In this document: positions 44,623-52,579 of the stretch, piece by piece | Layout of the letters: the number at the start of each line of letters is the position of its first letter | How positions within the stretch are numbered: position 1 is the stretch's first letter | From: Mycobacterium sp. | GTDB taxonomy: Bacteria > Actinomycetota > Actinomycetes > Mycobacteriales > Mycobacteriaceae | Length of the DNA stretch: 52,579 bases | Assembly: GCF_029961025.1 (NCBI RefSeq) | Contig: NZ_JASBVP010000017.1 | Coordinates: 1-52,579, forward strand | Direction of reading: 5' to 3' | Notes under the pieces: model-generated | Told to the model about the DNA's origin: nothing | Database searches by the model: none | What the model saw: only the letters and a program-made list of their open reading frames with translations | Position numbers and translations under genes: made by a program

Positions 44623-46262
44623 CCTGACTTGGCTCACGTTTCCGGGTTTTTTGACCGTTAGCTGTTTGACCTGCTGGTTTGGGTGCCGCGTGGCCGGGAT
44701 TTGCGCACTAATTTTGGGTTCGTAGGCTGCCTGGATGGCGTATGTCCGCACCGTGAAGACCGCATCCGGGGCGGTCGCGGTACAAGTCGTGTGGTCCTCG
44801 CGGCGCGGAGCCCGCCAGATCGAGCACATCGGCTCAGCCCACGATGCCGCGGAAGTGGCCGTGTTGAAAGCAGCCGCCGCCCAGCGGTTGACCGCGGGCC
44901 AACAAGTGCTGGATCTGGGTGTGCAGGCCCCGGCTGGAACTGAGCCGCTGCCGATCACCTCGTCGCAGGCGGCTCATTTGTGGGACGCCCTGTGCACAGC
45001 CTACAGAGTGCTTGGATTTGAGTCAGCGACCAAAAGCGACAACGTGTTTCGTGAACTGACGCTGGCCAGGATCATCGAATCGGCCAGCAAGCTCGACACC
45101 ACCCGGGTACTCAATGAGATCGGAATACCCGCGGCCTCGTATGCCACGCTCAAACGCCGTCTGCCGACCTATGCTAAACCCAGCTGGCGCCAAGCACTGG
45201 CCAAGGCCCGCTCCGCGCACGCCGGGTTGGGGCCAACCTCGCTGGTGCTCTTCGATGTGTCCACGCTGTACTTCGAGACCGATAGCGGCGATGGATTCCG
45301 CGAACCCGGTTTTTCCAAGGAACGACGCCTCGAACCCCAGATTGTTCTCGGCTTACTCACCGACGCATCAGGATTCCCGTTGACAGTGGAAGCATTCGAG
45401 GGCAACAAGGTCGAGACCGCGACTATGCTGCCGGTCATCAACGCCTTCAAAACCGCACACGGCCTCACTGATGTCACGATAGTCGCCGATGCCGGGATGA
45501 TCCTCGAAGCCAACCAGATCGCGCTGCACGCTGCGAGTGTGCGGTTCATCTTGGGCACCCGTATCCCACATCTGCCCGGTGTGGTCAGCGAATGGCAGGC
45601 CCAACACCCCGGCGAGACGGTTCCCGATCAGCTGGTGCTGACCCAACCCTGGCCGGCCAGCTCGACCGAGAAGACCCGCGGTGTCCCTGACCGGATGATC
45701 TACTACCAGTACCGTGTTGACCGGGCCAGGCGCACCCTGCACGGTATCGATGAGCAGATCGCCAAAGCCGAACGGGCCGTCGCCGGAAAAGCCCCGGTCA
45801 AACGCAACCGCTACATCCAGCTCACCGGCGCCGCTACAACGGTCAACCGGGAGTTGGAAGCCAAAAACCGCGCCCTGGCCGGGTGGAAGGGCTACACCAC
45901 CAACCTGACCGACCACACCCCTGACTTCGTCATCAGCGCCTACCACCAGCTGTGGCACATCGAGAAAAGCTTCCGAATGTCCAAGCACGACCTGGCTGCC
46001 AGACCCATCTACCATCGGCTACGCGACTCCATCGAAGCGCACCTGAGCATCGTCGTCACCGCGCTGGCCGTCAGCCACTGGATCGAACGCCAAACCGGCT
46101 GGAGTATAAAGAAATTCATACGCACCGCCCGTCGCTATCGGACTATCACCATCCAAGCCGGCGACCACACCCTCACTGCCGCACACCCACTACCCGACGA
46201 CCTCCACCAAGCCCTCACCGCCATCGGCGACGCAACTGCGCACTAAATTGAGCCAAGTCGGG
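44623..46262 (+). mobile_element. IS1549/IS1634-like insertion sequence, 1640 bp
   Basis: Termini are CCTGACTTGGCTCA (44623-44636) and the inverse of CCCGACTTGGCTCA (46249-46262), matching 13 of 14. It contains one intact 503-codon transposase gene on the plus strand. The length is close to that of IS1549. It is flanked by a perfect 63-bp direct repeat. All features suggest a recent, possibly still active insertion. Confidence 0.9.
44735..46246 (+). CDS. IS1634-family (IS1549-like) DDE transposase
   Basis: A 503-residue DDE transposase. Catalytic candidates are Asp in LVLFDVSTLYFE (about residue 172), Asp in TIVADAGMI (about 250) and Glu in YHQLWHIEKSFRMSK (about 409), the IS4/IS1634-type Y-x-x-x-W-x-I-E signature. 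The C-terminus has AHLSIVVTALAVSHWIE, typical of this group. No frameshift or stop is seen. It begins 112 bp from the left terminus and ends 16 bp before the right one. Confidence 0.9.
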   Translation: MAYVRTVKTASGAVAVQVVWSSRRGARQIEHIGSAHDAAEVAVLKAAAAQRLTAGQQVLDLGVQAPAGTEPLPITSSQAAHLWDALCTAYRVLGFESATKSDNVFRELTLARIIESASKLDTTRVLNEIGIPAASYATLKRRLPTYAKPSWRQALAKARSAHAGLGPTSLVLFDVSTLYFETDSGDGFREPGFSKERRLEPQIVLGLLTDASGFPLTVEAFEGNKVETATMLPVINAFKTAHGLTDVTIVADAGMILEANQIALHAASVRFILGTRIPHLPGVVSEWQAQHPGETVPDQLVLTQPWPASSTEKTRGVPDRMIYYQYRVDRARRTLHGIDEQIAKAERAVAGKAPVKRNRYIQLTGAATTVNRELEAKNRALAGWKGYTTNLTDHTPDFVISAYHQLWHIEKSFRMSKHDLAARPIYHRLRDSIEAHLSIVVTALAVSHWIERQTGWSIKKFIRTARRYRTITIQAGDHTLTAAHPLPDDLHQALTAIGDATAH

Positions 46263-46325
46263 AAAACACGGTCCACCGGCTGGGGGTGCGGAAGGACCGC
46301 AGCGGCGGGCGCATTCGCCGCGTAA
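46263..46325. repeat. 63-bp direct repeat, right copy (target duplication)
   Basis: Identical to 44560-44622. From here the IS3-family orfB frame resumes (IRRV then SAGVSSAPQVVADAP). Confidence 0.95.
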
Positions 46326-46847
46326 GCGCGGGGGTGTCGTCGGCGCCGCAGGTCGTCGCGGACGCACCCAAGGTGATGGGGGCGATCGATTCTCAGTTCG
46401 ACGCCACCATCGACGGCAACGCCGTCAAGATCGCGTCGATGCTCGACGAGCACACCCGCGAATCGCTGCTGAACATCGTGGAGCGCCCGGTTCGCCTCCG
46501 CCGGTGGACCGCCGCTGGTGCTGCGCATGGACAACGGCCCGGAGATGATTTCGCAAGCGTTGCAACAGTTTTGTGACGGCACAGTCGGATTGTCCGACAT
46601 TCCACCCGGAGCGCCGTGGGACAACGCCTACATCGAATCGTTCAACAGCAGGCTCAGGAAGGAGTGCCTCAACCGCAACCACTGGACCAACCTGCTGGCG
46701 GTCCGCGTCGTCATCGGCGACGTTAAGCACGAACATAATCACCGGCACCGTCACTCCGCACTGGGCTACTTCAGCTACTTCACCCCGGCCGAGTACGCTG
46801 CCCGATGGAGCCACACCCACACCCCTGTGGCCTGCGAAATCAACTGA
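46263..46847 (+). pseudogene. IS3-family orfB, 3' part, with internal deletion
   Basis: The rest of the integrase core: SSAPQVVADAPKVMGAID, DEHTRESLLNIVERP, then in another frame GGPPLVLRMDNGPEM, PWDNAYIESFNSRLRKECLN and HSALGYFSYFTPAEY. About 20 codons normally found between NIVER and GGPPLVLRMDNGPE are missing, with a frame change. In MGAIDSQFD the usual residue before AID is W and the DxF is changed. The DDE core is therefore broken. Confidence 0.8.
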
Positions 46848-46977
46848 ATCCAGAACAACAAAACCCGACTCTAGATCTAGAACCGGGTGGACTCAGTATC
46901 GGGGACTCGCCATAAGTGCCGGTTCACCGTCAACGCCGAAACGCTTCGGGAGTCGATTCCTCGGGCGCGAACACCAG

Positions 46978-47184
46978 TCATAACGGCGGTTTGCCGTGAA
47001 AGGCAGCGCCTGGCTTGAGCAGCGGCATCCAAGCAGGGCCACTGACGAGCATGGTCACCAGCCTGACGTGTAGCTGAAGTTGAAATTCCATGCACTGGTC
47101 GGACGGTGTTTCCGCTGTGACGTAGATTTGGCCATGTCGTTTATCTACCCACACGGTCCAGTGAATGTTTGAGTTCTTTATCAT
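46978..47184 (-). CDS. Possible small gene overlapping the NRPS 3' end
   Basis: A 68-residue frame on the same strand as the NRPS, starting at ATG 47184 inside its last codons (44-bp overlap). It begins [18 protein letters not shown] and contains [20 protein letters not shown]. It does not match MbtH-type NRPS partners. Composition resembles the AT-richer thioesterase region. It may be a coupled small gene or a chance frame. Confidence 0.3.
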   Translation of the reverse strand: MIKNSNIHWTVWVDKRHGQIYVTAETPSDQCMEFQLQLHVRLVTMLVSGPAWMPLLKPGAAFHGKPPL

Positions 47185-50100
47185 ACATGCTAAGTGATTC
47201 GCTGGTTAGCATCTCCTGATGCGTACAGTCGACCGAATACATAGCGATGTCACCGCTGACATACGGTCGCCAACTTTCCAGAAGAAACGCACTGCGATCG
47301 CCCTGCCCACGCACAGCGGAAAAGATAACCGTATGACCATTGAAAACACGTGGTCGGTGAGTTTGATAGAGCGGCATATTGCGGTTGAAATTGCGAAGCA
47401 GAACATCCAAAATATGCTTGTACCGGAGAAGTTCTCCAGCATCCTGTTCGTTAAGTAATTCCACTATCTGGTCGTAAGTGTATGGTGTGTCATGTTCTGG
47501 TGTATCGATACGATAGAATCGTAAGAATTCTTCTAAAACATCTTGTTCCCTTAAGGCACGGTTAGGTATCAAGCTGCTGTCGATGCTGGGTTGAGAATCG
47601 AGAAGGATCAGTGTACCAATTACGCATCCACGTCGCTGAAGCTCGATGGCAATTTCGTGGGCCACGACACCCCCAAAAGACCAGCCGAGCAGGTTATAGG
47701 GTCCGGAAGGATGGGCCTTCTGTATTCTGTCGGCATGGCATTTTGCCAGATCACAGATTGATTGAGGTTCATCCTGTCCATCCTGTGGAATTTGTTGAAC
47801 TCCAAGGATGGGGTAATCCAGATAGTTCCCAAGAACCTGATATGGCCAACTTAGGCCACTTGCGGGATGAATGCAAAAAACCGGAGTGCCGACGCCATTC
47901 TTGAGAGTCTGGATCGGAACTATTTCCTCCGCAGAGGCATTACCTGATTGCAGGAGTTGACTTAAGCTTCTCACCGTGGGGGCCTCAAACACCGCCCGCA
48001 CCGGCAGCGCCGCATCCAGGCCGGTGTTGATCGCCGCGATCAGGCGCATCGCCGACAGCGAATCCCCACCCAAATCGAAAAACGAGTCCTCCACCCCGAC
48101 CCGCTCAAGCCCCAGCACCTGGGCGTAGATCCCGGCCAGGATCTCCTCCACCGCGCTGGTGGGGGCCCGATAACCCCCGGCGTCCCCGTAGTCGGGGGCC
48201 GGCAGGGCGCGCCGATCCAGTTTGCCGTTGGGGGTCAACGGCAAACCATCCACCCGCACCACCGCCGCGGGCACCATATACCCGGGCAGTCGCTCGGCCA
48301 GCGCCGCGCGCACCCACCCCGGGTCCGCCCCCCCGGTGATGTATCCCACCAGGCGTTTGTCCCCCGGGTGGTCCTCCCGGGCGATCACCACCGCCTGGCC
48401 CACCCCCTCCAGGGCGGCCAGCGCCGCCTGCACCTCCCCCACCTCGATGCGATACCCGCGGATTTTCACCTGCTCATCGGCGCGGCCCACATACTCCAGC
48501 TGCCCATCAGCACCCCAGCGCACCACATCCCCGGTGCGATACATCCGTATCCCCGGCGCCCCCGCCCCCCCAAACGGGCAGGCCACAAACCGCGACGCGG
48601 TCAACCCCGCCCGCCGCACATACCCGCAGCCCACCCCCGCACCGGCCACATACAACTCCCCGGCCACCCCCACCGGCACCGGGCGCAACCAGCCATCCAG
48701 CACAAACACCGCCGCCCCCGCCACCGGTGACCCGATCGGCGGCACCCCCGCCCCCGCCACCAACGGCGCACTGACGGTGACACACATCGTGGTCTCGGTG
48801 GGCCCGTAGGCGTTGATCATCACCCGCCCCGGCGCCCAGCGATCCACCACCCCCGCCGGGCAGGGCTCCCCGGCCACCACCAGCGCCACCGACTCCAACC
48901 CCTGCGGGGACAACACCCCCACCGCCGAGGGGGTTTGGGTCAACACACTGACCCGCTCGGCCACCAGCAGCGCGTGAAAATCCTCCGGGGAGCCCGCCAC
49001 TTCTTCGGGCACCACCACCAGCCGGCCCCCATGCAAAAGCGCCCCGAAAATCTCCCACACCGAAAAGTCGAACGCCAGCGAATGACACTGCGTCCACACC
49101 TGCCCCGGCCCCAGCCCCACACCGGCACCCGCGCCCCCCAGCACCTCGGTGATGTTGCGGTGGGTGATCGCCACCCCCTTGGGCGCCCCGGTGGTGCCCG
49201 AGGTGTAGATGATGTAGGCGATGTCTTCGGCCACCGGCCCCGCCACCGCCGCGGCCGGCTGCCCCCCCAGCGGGGCCCCCACATCGATGACCTCCCCGGC
49301 AAAGCCCCCCAATCGAGACCCCAGCCCCCCAGCGGTGAGCACCACCACCGGCTCGGCGTCGGCCAGCATGAACCCGATACGCGCATCCGGCAGCGCGGGA
49401 TCGATCGGCACATAGGCCGCCCCGGTCTTTAACACCGCTAAAATCGCCACCACCGCCTGCCCCGACCGCGGCATCAGCACCCCCACACACCCCCCCGGGC
49501 CCACCCCGCGAGCCGCCAACACCCCCGCCAGCCGCGCCGCGGCCGCATCCAGCTCCCGGTAACTCCACGAGCGCCCCCCACAGCACAGCGCCACCGCATC
49601 CGGGGTGCGCGCCACCTGCGCGGCAAACACCACCGGAACCGACACCCCACCCCCGGGGCGGGCCAACACCCCCCGATGACCGATCACCCCCAAACGGGCA
49701 TGCTCGGCCTCATCGAGCACATCAATCCCCGACACCAGCCGCCCCGGATCGGTGAGCATCCCCGCCAGCACCCGCTGCAACCGCGTGATCAGGGCCTCGA
49801 TGCTGGCGCGATCAAACACATCGGTGTCGTATTCGATGCGAAAACCCAGTTCACTGCCGGGCTGGGCCACCACCGCCAGCGGGTAGTGGGTGGATTCATG
49901 CACCCGAAACCCGGTGATGGCCAGCCCCTGCTCACCGGGGAACACCGCGGGGTCAATCGGATAGTTTTCGTAGACAAACAGCGTGTCAAACAGCACGTCG
50001 AGGCCGCTGATGCGGTGAATCTCGGGCAGCGCCAGATGCTGGTGCTCCACCGTGCTGTGGTGGGTGCGGTGCAGCTGATCGAGCAACCCCGCGACGGTGG

Positions 50101-52579
50101 TGGTGGCGGTCAGGCGGGCCCGCACCGGCACCGTGTTGATCAGCAAACCCACCAGGGATTCCGCACCGGCCACCTCCGCCGGGCGCCCGGAGACCGTGGT
50201 GCCGAAAACCACATCATGCTGCCCGGTCAACCAGCACAACAGCTGCGCGAAACCGCCCTGCAACACCGTGTTGAGGGTGGTGTGATGCGCCCGGGCCAGC
50301 TCCCCCAGCTCCCGGGTGATCTGTTCGGGCAGCCGAAACGCGGCCACACCGCGGGGCCCCACCCCCACCCGCTGCGCCGGGCCGACCAGGGTGGGGGTCT
50401 CCACACCGGCAAGCACCTCACCCCAGGCCGCGCGGGCGCCCTCACGATCACGCCCGGCCAACCAGGCCACAAACCGCCGATACGACCCGGGGGCACCCAG
50501 CCGCTGACCGTGATAACTGGCGAAAAGCTCACCCAACAGGATCGGCAGCGACCAGCCGTCGAGCACGATGTGGTGACTGGTCAGCACCAACCGGTGCCGC
50601 TGCGGCGCGGTGCGGATCAACACCGCCCGCAACGCCGGCTGGTGGGCGAGGTCACAGACCGCGGCGCGCTCGGCGGCGCACAACCGCTCGATCTGCTCGC
50701 CGGGATCCTGCTCAGCGTCGAACTCCACATACCCCCACCCCGGGGCGGGATCGGCGAGAATGACCTGCACCGGCTCATCGAAGCGGTCCCAAAATCGGGC
50801 CACCAGATGCGGGTGGCGGGTGATCACCGTGTGCAGCGCCGCACCCAGCCGGCACGGATCCAGGGCACCACTGAGCGCAATATCCACCTGCACCGCATAC
50901 ACATCGTCGTCCCCCCGCGCGGTGTGGGCGTGAAACAGCAGCCCCTGCTGCAGCGGGGTCAACGGCAAAATATCGGCGATCCGATAGCGCTGCTGCAGCT
51001 GCTCGATTTGGGCCTGGCTTAACCGGGCCGGGACGATATCGGAGGGAGTCAACCCGCCCCCACCGGCGCGCACATGCGCACAAATCCCCGCCAGGGCCTC
51101 CCCCCACAATCGGCTTAACCGGCCAACCCGGCGCCGATCAAGCACCGAAGGCGCCCACATCCAATCCCCGTGCAGGCGCGCCCCGCTGCCGGTGTCGATG
51201 ACGGCGGCGTTGAGCTCCACGCTGTGGGCCAACGGCATGGGAATCGCCGCGCTGAGAGCGCTTAACGCCAAGCCCTGCGGGCTGACCCGCCACCGCTCGG
51301 CCTCGGTGGGCGGCCCACCCGCCGAGGCCGTCACCCGCCCCAGATAGTTAAACCCGATCACCGGATCCCCGCCGGCCAGCTCAACCTCGGGAGTCAAATA
51401 GCGCAGCACCCCATAGCTCAACGGGTGCGGCAAGGCCCGAAGCTGCTCTTTAGCGTCTTTAACCAGCGCCCCCAGCGCGGCCCCACCGGCGCGCACCTGC
51501 GCCCAAGACAATCCCCCCACCCGCAACGCCACCGGGTGCTTGCTGGTAAACCACCCCACCGTGTGGGACAAGTCCACCCCGGCGGCCAGCTCCTCATGGC
51601 GCCCGTGACCCTCCACATCGATACCGATCGGCGTGTCGGGATCGCCCACAAACTCGGCCACCGCCACGGCGAAGGCGATCAACAGGATCTCCTGCACCCC
51701 GGCATGAAACGCCGCCGGCACCTCCCCCAGCAGCATCCCGGTGATCTCAGCGTCCAGCCACACCGACACATGCCCCGCGGCGGCAAACGTATCCACCGCA
51801 GCACACAGCGCCGGCAACACCGCCGGAACCGCCGCCACCTGCCGCCACACCCCCGCCTGGGCCAGCACCTCCGGGCGGCGCGCATACTCGGCCAGCACCC
51901 CCGACCAGCGGGCAAACGAGGTCCCGGTCACCGGCAACACCACCGGCCGCCCACCGCGGCGCTGGGCCCAGGCGGTGTTGAGATCCTCCACCAGGATCCG
52001 CCACGACACCGCATCGATAACCAGATGGTGAACCATCACCACCAGTTGACCGGTCGCGGGCGCCCACAGCGCGCTGAGCATCACCCCACCAGCCGGGTCG
52101 AGCCGTGAACGCGCCTCAACTAGGGCCTGCTCACACACCTCCGCCACCACCTGCACACACCCGCGGGCATCCACCGACCCCGCCTCGGGCACCCGCAGCA
52201 GCCACCCCCCAGCCCCGTCATCGTCCACCCGCGCCCGCAGCATGGCATGCCGATCCAGCAACGCCTGCACCAGCACCACCACATCCTCATGACTCACCCC
52301 CGCGGGCGCCTGCAGCACCAGCGTCTGATTGAACTGGCCCACCGGGCCCGCAACCCCCCGCAGCCAGCACATGATCGGGGTGGCCGCCACCGGCCCCACA
52401 CCCTCATCCACCGAAGCGGCCTCACCAGCGGCCACCACCACCCGGGCCAGCCCGGCCACCGTCTGCTCCACAAAAACATCACGCGGCCGGCACCGCAGCC
52501 CAGCCGCCCGGGCCCGCGCCACCACCTGCATCGCCGAGATACTGTCCCCACCCAAATCGAAAAACGAGTCCTCCACCCC
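47141..52579 (-). CDS. Non-ribosomal peptide synthetase, terminal part (PCP-E-C-A-PCP-TE), 5' partial
   Basis: The last ~1812 codons of an NRPS whose start is beyond the window. In order: carrier protein (DLGGDSIS, ~residue 10); epimerisation domain (~66-480; [36 protein letters not shown]); condensation domain (~530-960; HHIVLDGW); adenylation domain (~975-1455; [35 protein letters not shown]); carrier protein (DLGGDSLS, ~1505); type I thioesterase (~1550-1811; GWSFGG, Ser ~1632). My manual specificity code is D-F-W-T-V-A-A-M-C-K, closest to phenylalanine-type codes. It would epimerise the preceding residue, add a probably aromatic one and release by TE. The TE DNA is AT-richer than the rest. 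Confidence 0.92.
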   Translation of the reverse strand, partial: GVEDSFFDLGGDSISAMQVVARARAAGLRCRPRDVFVEQTVAGLARVVVAAGEAASVDEGVGPVAATPIMCWLRGVAGPVGQFNQTLVLQAPAGVSHEDVVVLVQALLDRHAMLRARVDDDGAGGWLLRVPEAGSVDARGCVQVVAEVCEQALVEARSRLDPAGGVMLSALWAPATGQLVVMVHHLVIDAVSWRILVEDLNTAWAQRRGGRPVVLPVTGTSFARWSGVLAEYARRPEVLAQAGVWRQVAAVPAVLPALCAAVDTFAAAGHVSVWLDAEITGMLLGEVPAAFHAGVQEILLIAFAVAVAEFVGDPDTPIGIDVEGHGRHEELAAGVDLSHTVGWFTSKHPVALRVGGLSWAQVRAGGAALGALVKDAKEQLRALPHPLSYGVLRYLTPEVELAGGDPVIGFNYLGRVTASAGGPPTEAERWRVSPQGLALSALSAAIPMPLAHSVELNAAVIDTGSGARLHGDWMWAPSVLDRRRVGRLSRLWGEALAGICAHVRAGGGGLTPSDIVPARLSQAQIEQLQQRYRIADILPLTPLQQGLLFHAHTARGDDDVYAVQVDIALSGALDPCRLGAALHTVITRHPHLVARFWDRFDEPVQVILADPAPGWGYVEFDAEQDPGEQIERLCAAERAAVCDLAHQPALRAVLIRTAPQRHRLVLTSHHIVLDGWSLPILLGELFASYHGQRLGAPGSYRRFVAWLAGRDREGARAAWGEVLAGVETPTLVGPAQRVGVGPRGVAAFRLPEQITRELGELARAHHTTLNTVLQGGFAQLLCWLTGQHDVVFGTTVSGRPAEVAGAESLVGLLINTVPVRARLTATTTVAGLLDQLHRTHHSTVEHQHLALPEIHRISGLDVLFDTLFVYENYPIDPAVFPGEQGLAITGFRVHESTHYPLAVVAQPGSELGFRIEYDTDVFDRASIEALITRLQRVLAGMLTDPGRLVSGIDVLDEAEHARLGVIGHRGVLARPGGGVSVPVVFAAQVARTPDAVALCCGGRSWSYRELDAAAARLAGVLAARGVGPGGCVGVLMPRSGQAVVAILAVLKTGAAYVPIDPALPDARIGFMLADAEPVVVLTAGGLGSRLGGFAGEVIDVGAPLGGQPAAAVAGPVAEDIAYIIYTSGTTGAPKGVAITHRNITEVLGGAGAGVGLGPGQVWTQCHSLAFDFSVWEIFGALLHGGRLVVVPEEVAGSPEDFHALLVAERVSVLTQTPSAVGVLSPQGLESVALVVAGEPCPAGVVDRWAPGRVMINAYGPTETTMCVTVSAPLVAGAGVPPIGSPVAGAAVFVLDGWLRPVPVGVAGELYVAGAGVGCGYVRRAGLTASRFVACPFGGAGAPGIRMYRTGDVVRWGADGQLEYVGRADEQVKIRGYRIEVGEVQAALAALEGVGQAVVIAREDHPGDKRLVGYITGGADPGWVRAALAERLPGYMVPAAVVRVDGLPLTPNGKLDRRALPAPDYGDAGGYRAPTSAVEEILAGIYAQVLGLERVGVEDSFFDLGGDSLSAMRLIAAINTGLDAALPVRAVFEAPTVRSLSQLLQSGNASAEEIVPIQTLKNGVGTPVFCIHPASGLSWPYQVLGNYLDYPILGVQQIPQDGQDEPQSICDLAKCHADRIQKAHPSGPYNLLGWSFGGVVAHEIAIELQRRGCVIGTLILLDSQPSIDSSLIPNRALREQDVLEEFLRFYRIDTPEHDTPYTYDQIVELLNEQDAGELLRYKHILDVLLRNFNRNMPLYQTHRPRVFNGHTVIFSAVRGQGDRSAFLLESWRPYVSGDIAMYSVDCTHQEMLTSESLSMYDKELKHSLDRVGR
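48063..48097. repeat. 35-bp identical segment shared by the two carrier-protein regions
   Basis: The sequence at 48063-48097 is identical to 52545-52579, where it runs into the window edge. Both encode [12 protein letters not shown] on the minus strand. Exact DNA identity, not only protein similarity, suggests gene conversion or recent module duplication. Confidence 0.9.

Larger units (their letters stand above)
43968..46895 (+). mobile_element. Degenerate IS3-family element with nested insertion
   Basis: Imperfect terminal inverted repeats bound it. The left end (TGAGTCCGCCTTGTTTTAGA, 43968-) matches the reverse complement of the right end (TGAGTCCACCCGGTTCTAGA, ending 46895) at about 16 of 20 positions. 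It contains broken orfA and orfB of an IS3-type transposase. Removing the nested element and one copy of its 63-bp repeat leaves about 1.2 kb. Frameshifts and an internal deletion make it non-functional. No obvious target duplication of this element was seen. Confidence 0.75.

Noticed and set aside
49676..51022. 448-codon plus-strand frame inside the NRPS
   Set aside because: It runs antisense to the condensation domain, is dominated by Pro/His/Arg/Gln, and has no motif. The NRPS motifs on the other strand are unambiguous.

Overview
The window is a high-GC actinobacterial chromosome segment that I read as a non-tuberculous, probably slow-growing Mycobacterium. The evidence is gene content and order. 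The end of a pks12-like mycoketide synthase is followed by an Rv2047c-like gene, lppI, a Cys-rich gene upstream of pncA, pncA, and an Rv2041c-Rv2038c-type sugar ABC transporter. Much further right come furA-katG, a STAS gene, aao, PEBP lipoprotein, cinA, a macro-domain gene, an Rv1898-like gene and dtd. Rv numbers are from memory of M. tuberculosis H37Rv and were not computed.

Region 1 (1-9853) is conserved core: the Pks12 terminus and its partner, lppI (minus strand), a DUF2784 membrane protein, a promoter with a double IdeR/DtxR-like palindrome, two small genes, pncA, and a four-gene sugar importer with overlapping start/stop codons.

Region 2 (9854-27755) is accessory-like. It holds two tandem paralogues of unknown function that share MMQ starts and an MIDR motif, a histone-deacetylase-family enzyme, a VapC toxin remnant, a divergent SDR/TetR pair with palindromes between them, a CBM2 secreted protein, a MOSC protein, an ArsB-like permease, an MFS transporter, a cutinase, an ANTAR-only protein, an internally deleted fatty acyl-AMP ligase, an acyltransferase-3 protein, a DUF2254 protein, three uncharacterised proteins and a GT87 mannosyltransferase. 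In H37Rv the Rv1909c-Rv2038c interval holds well over a hundred genes, including CBM2 and cutinase genes; here it is about 18 kb.

Region 3 (27748-43539) runs from furA-katG to dtd and largely follows the Rv1909c-Rv1897c order. Extra genes include an SGNH hydrolase, an acyltransferase with a 9-bp coding minisatellite, a FetAB-like exporter and a beta-propeller lipoprotein.

Region 4 (43540-52579) is an insertion zone. A dead IS3-family element (43968-46895) is interrupted by an intact IS1549/IS1634-like element (44623-46262) flanked by a perfect 63-bp direct repeat. Beyond it lies the 3' end of a large non-ribosomal peptide synthetase (PCP-E-C-A-PCP-TE, 5' end outside the window). Its condensation and adenylation modules are extremely GC-rich, whereas its thioesterase is visibly AT-richer, suggesting a mosaic gene. 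I saw no tRNA, rRNA or CRISPR array.
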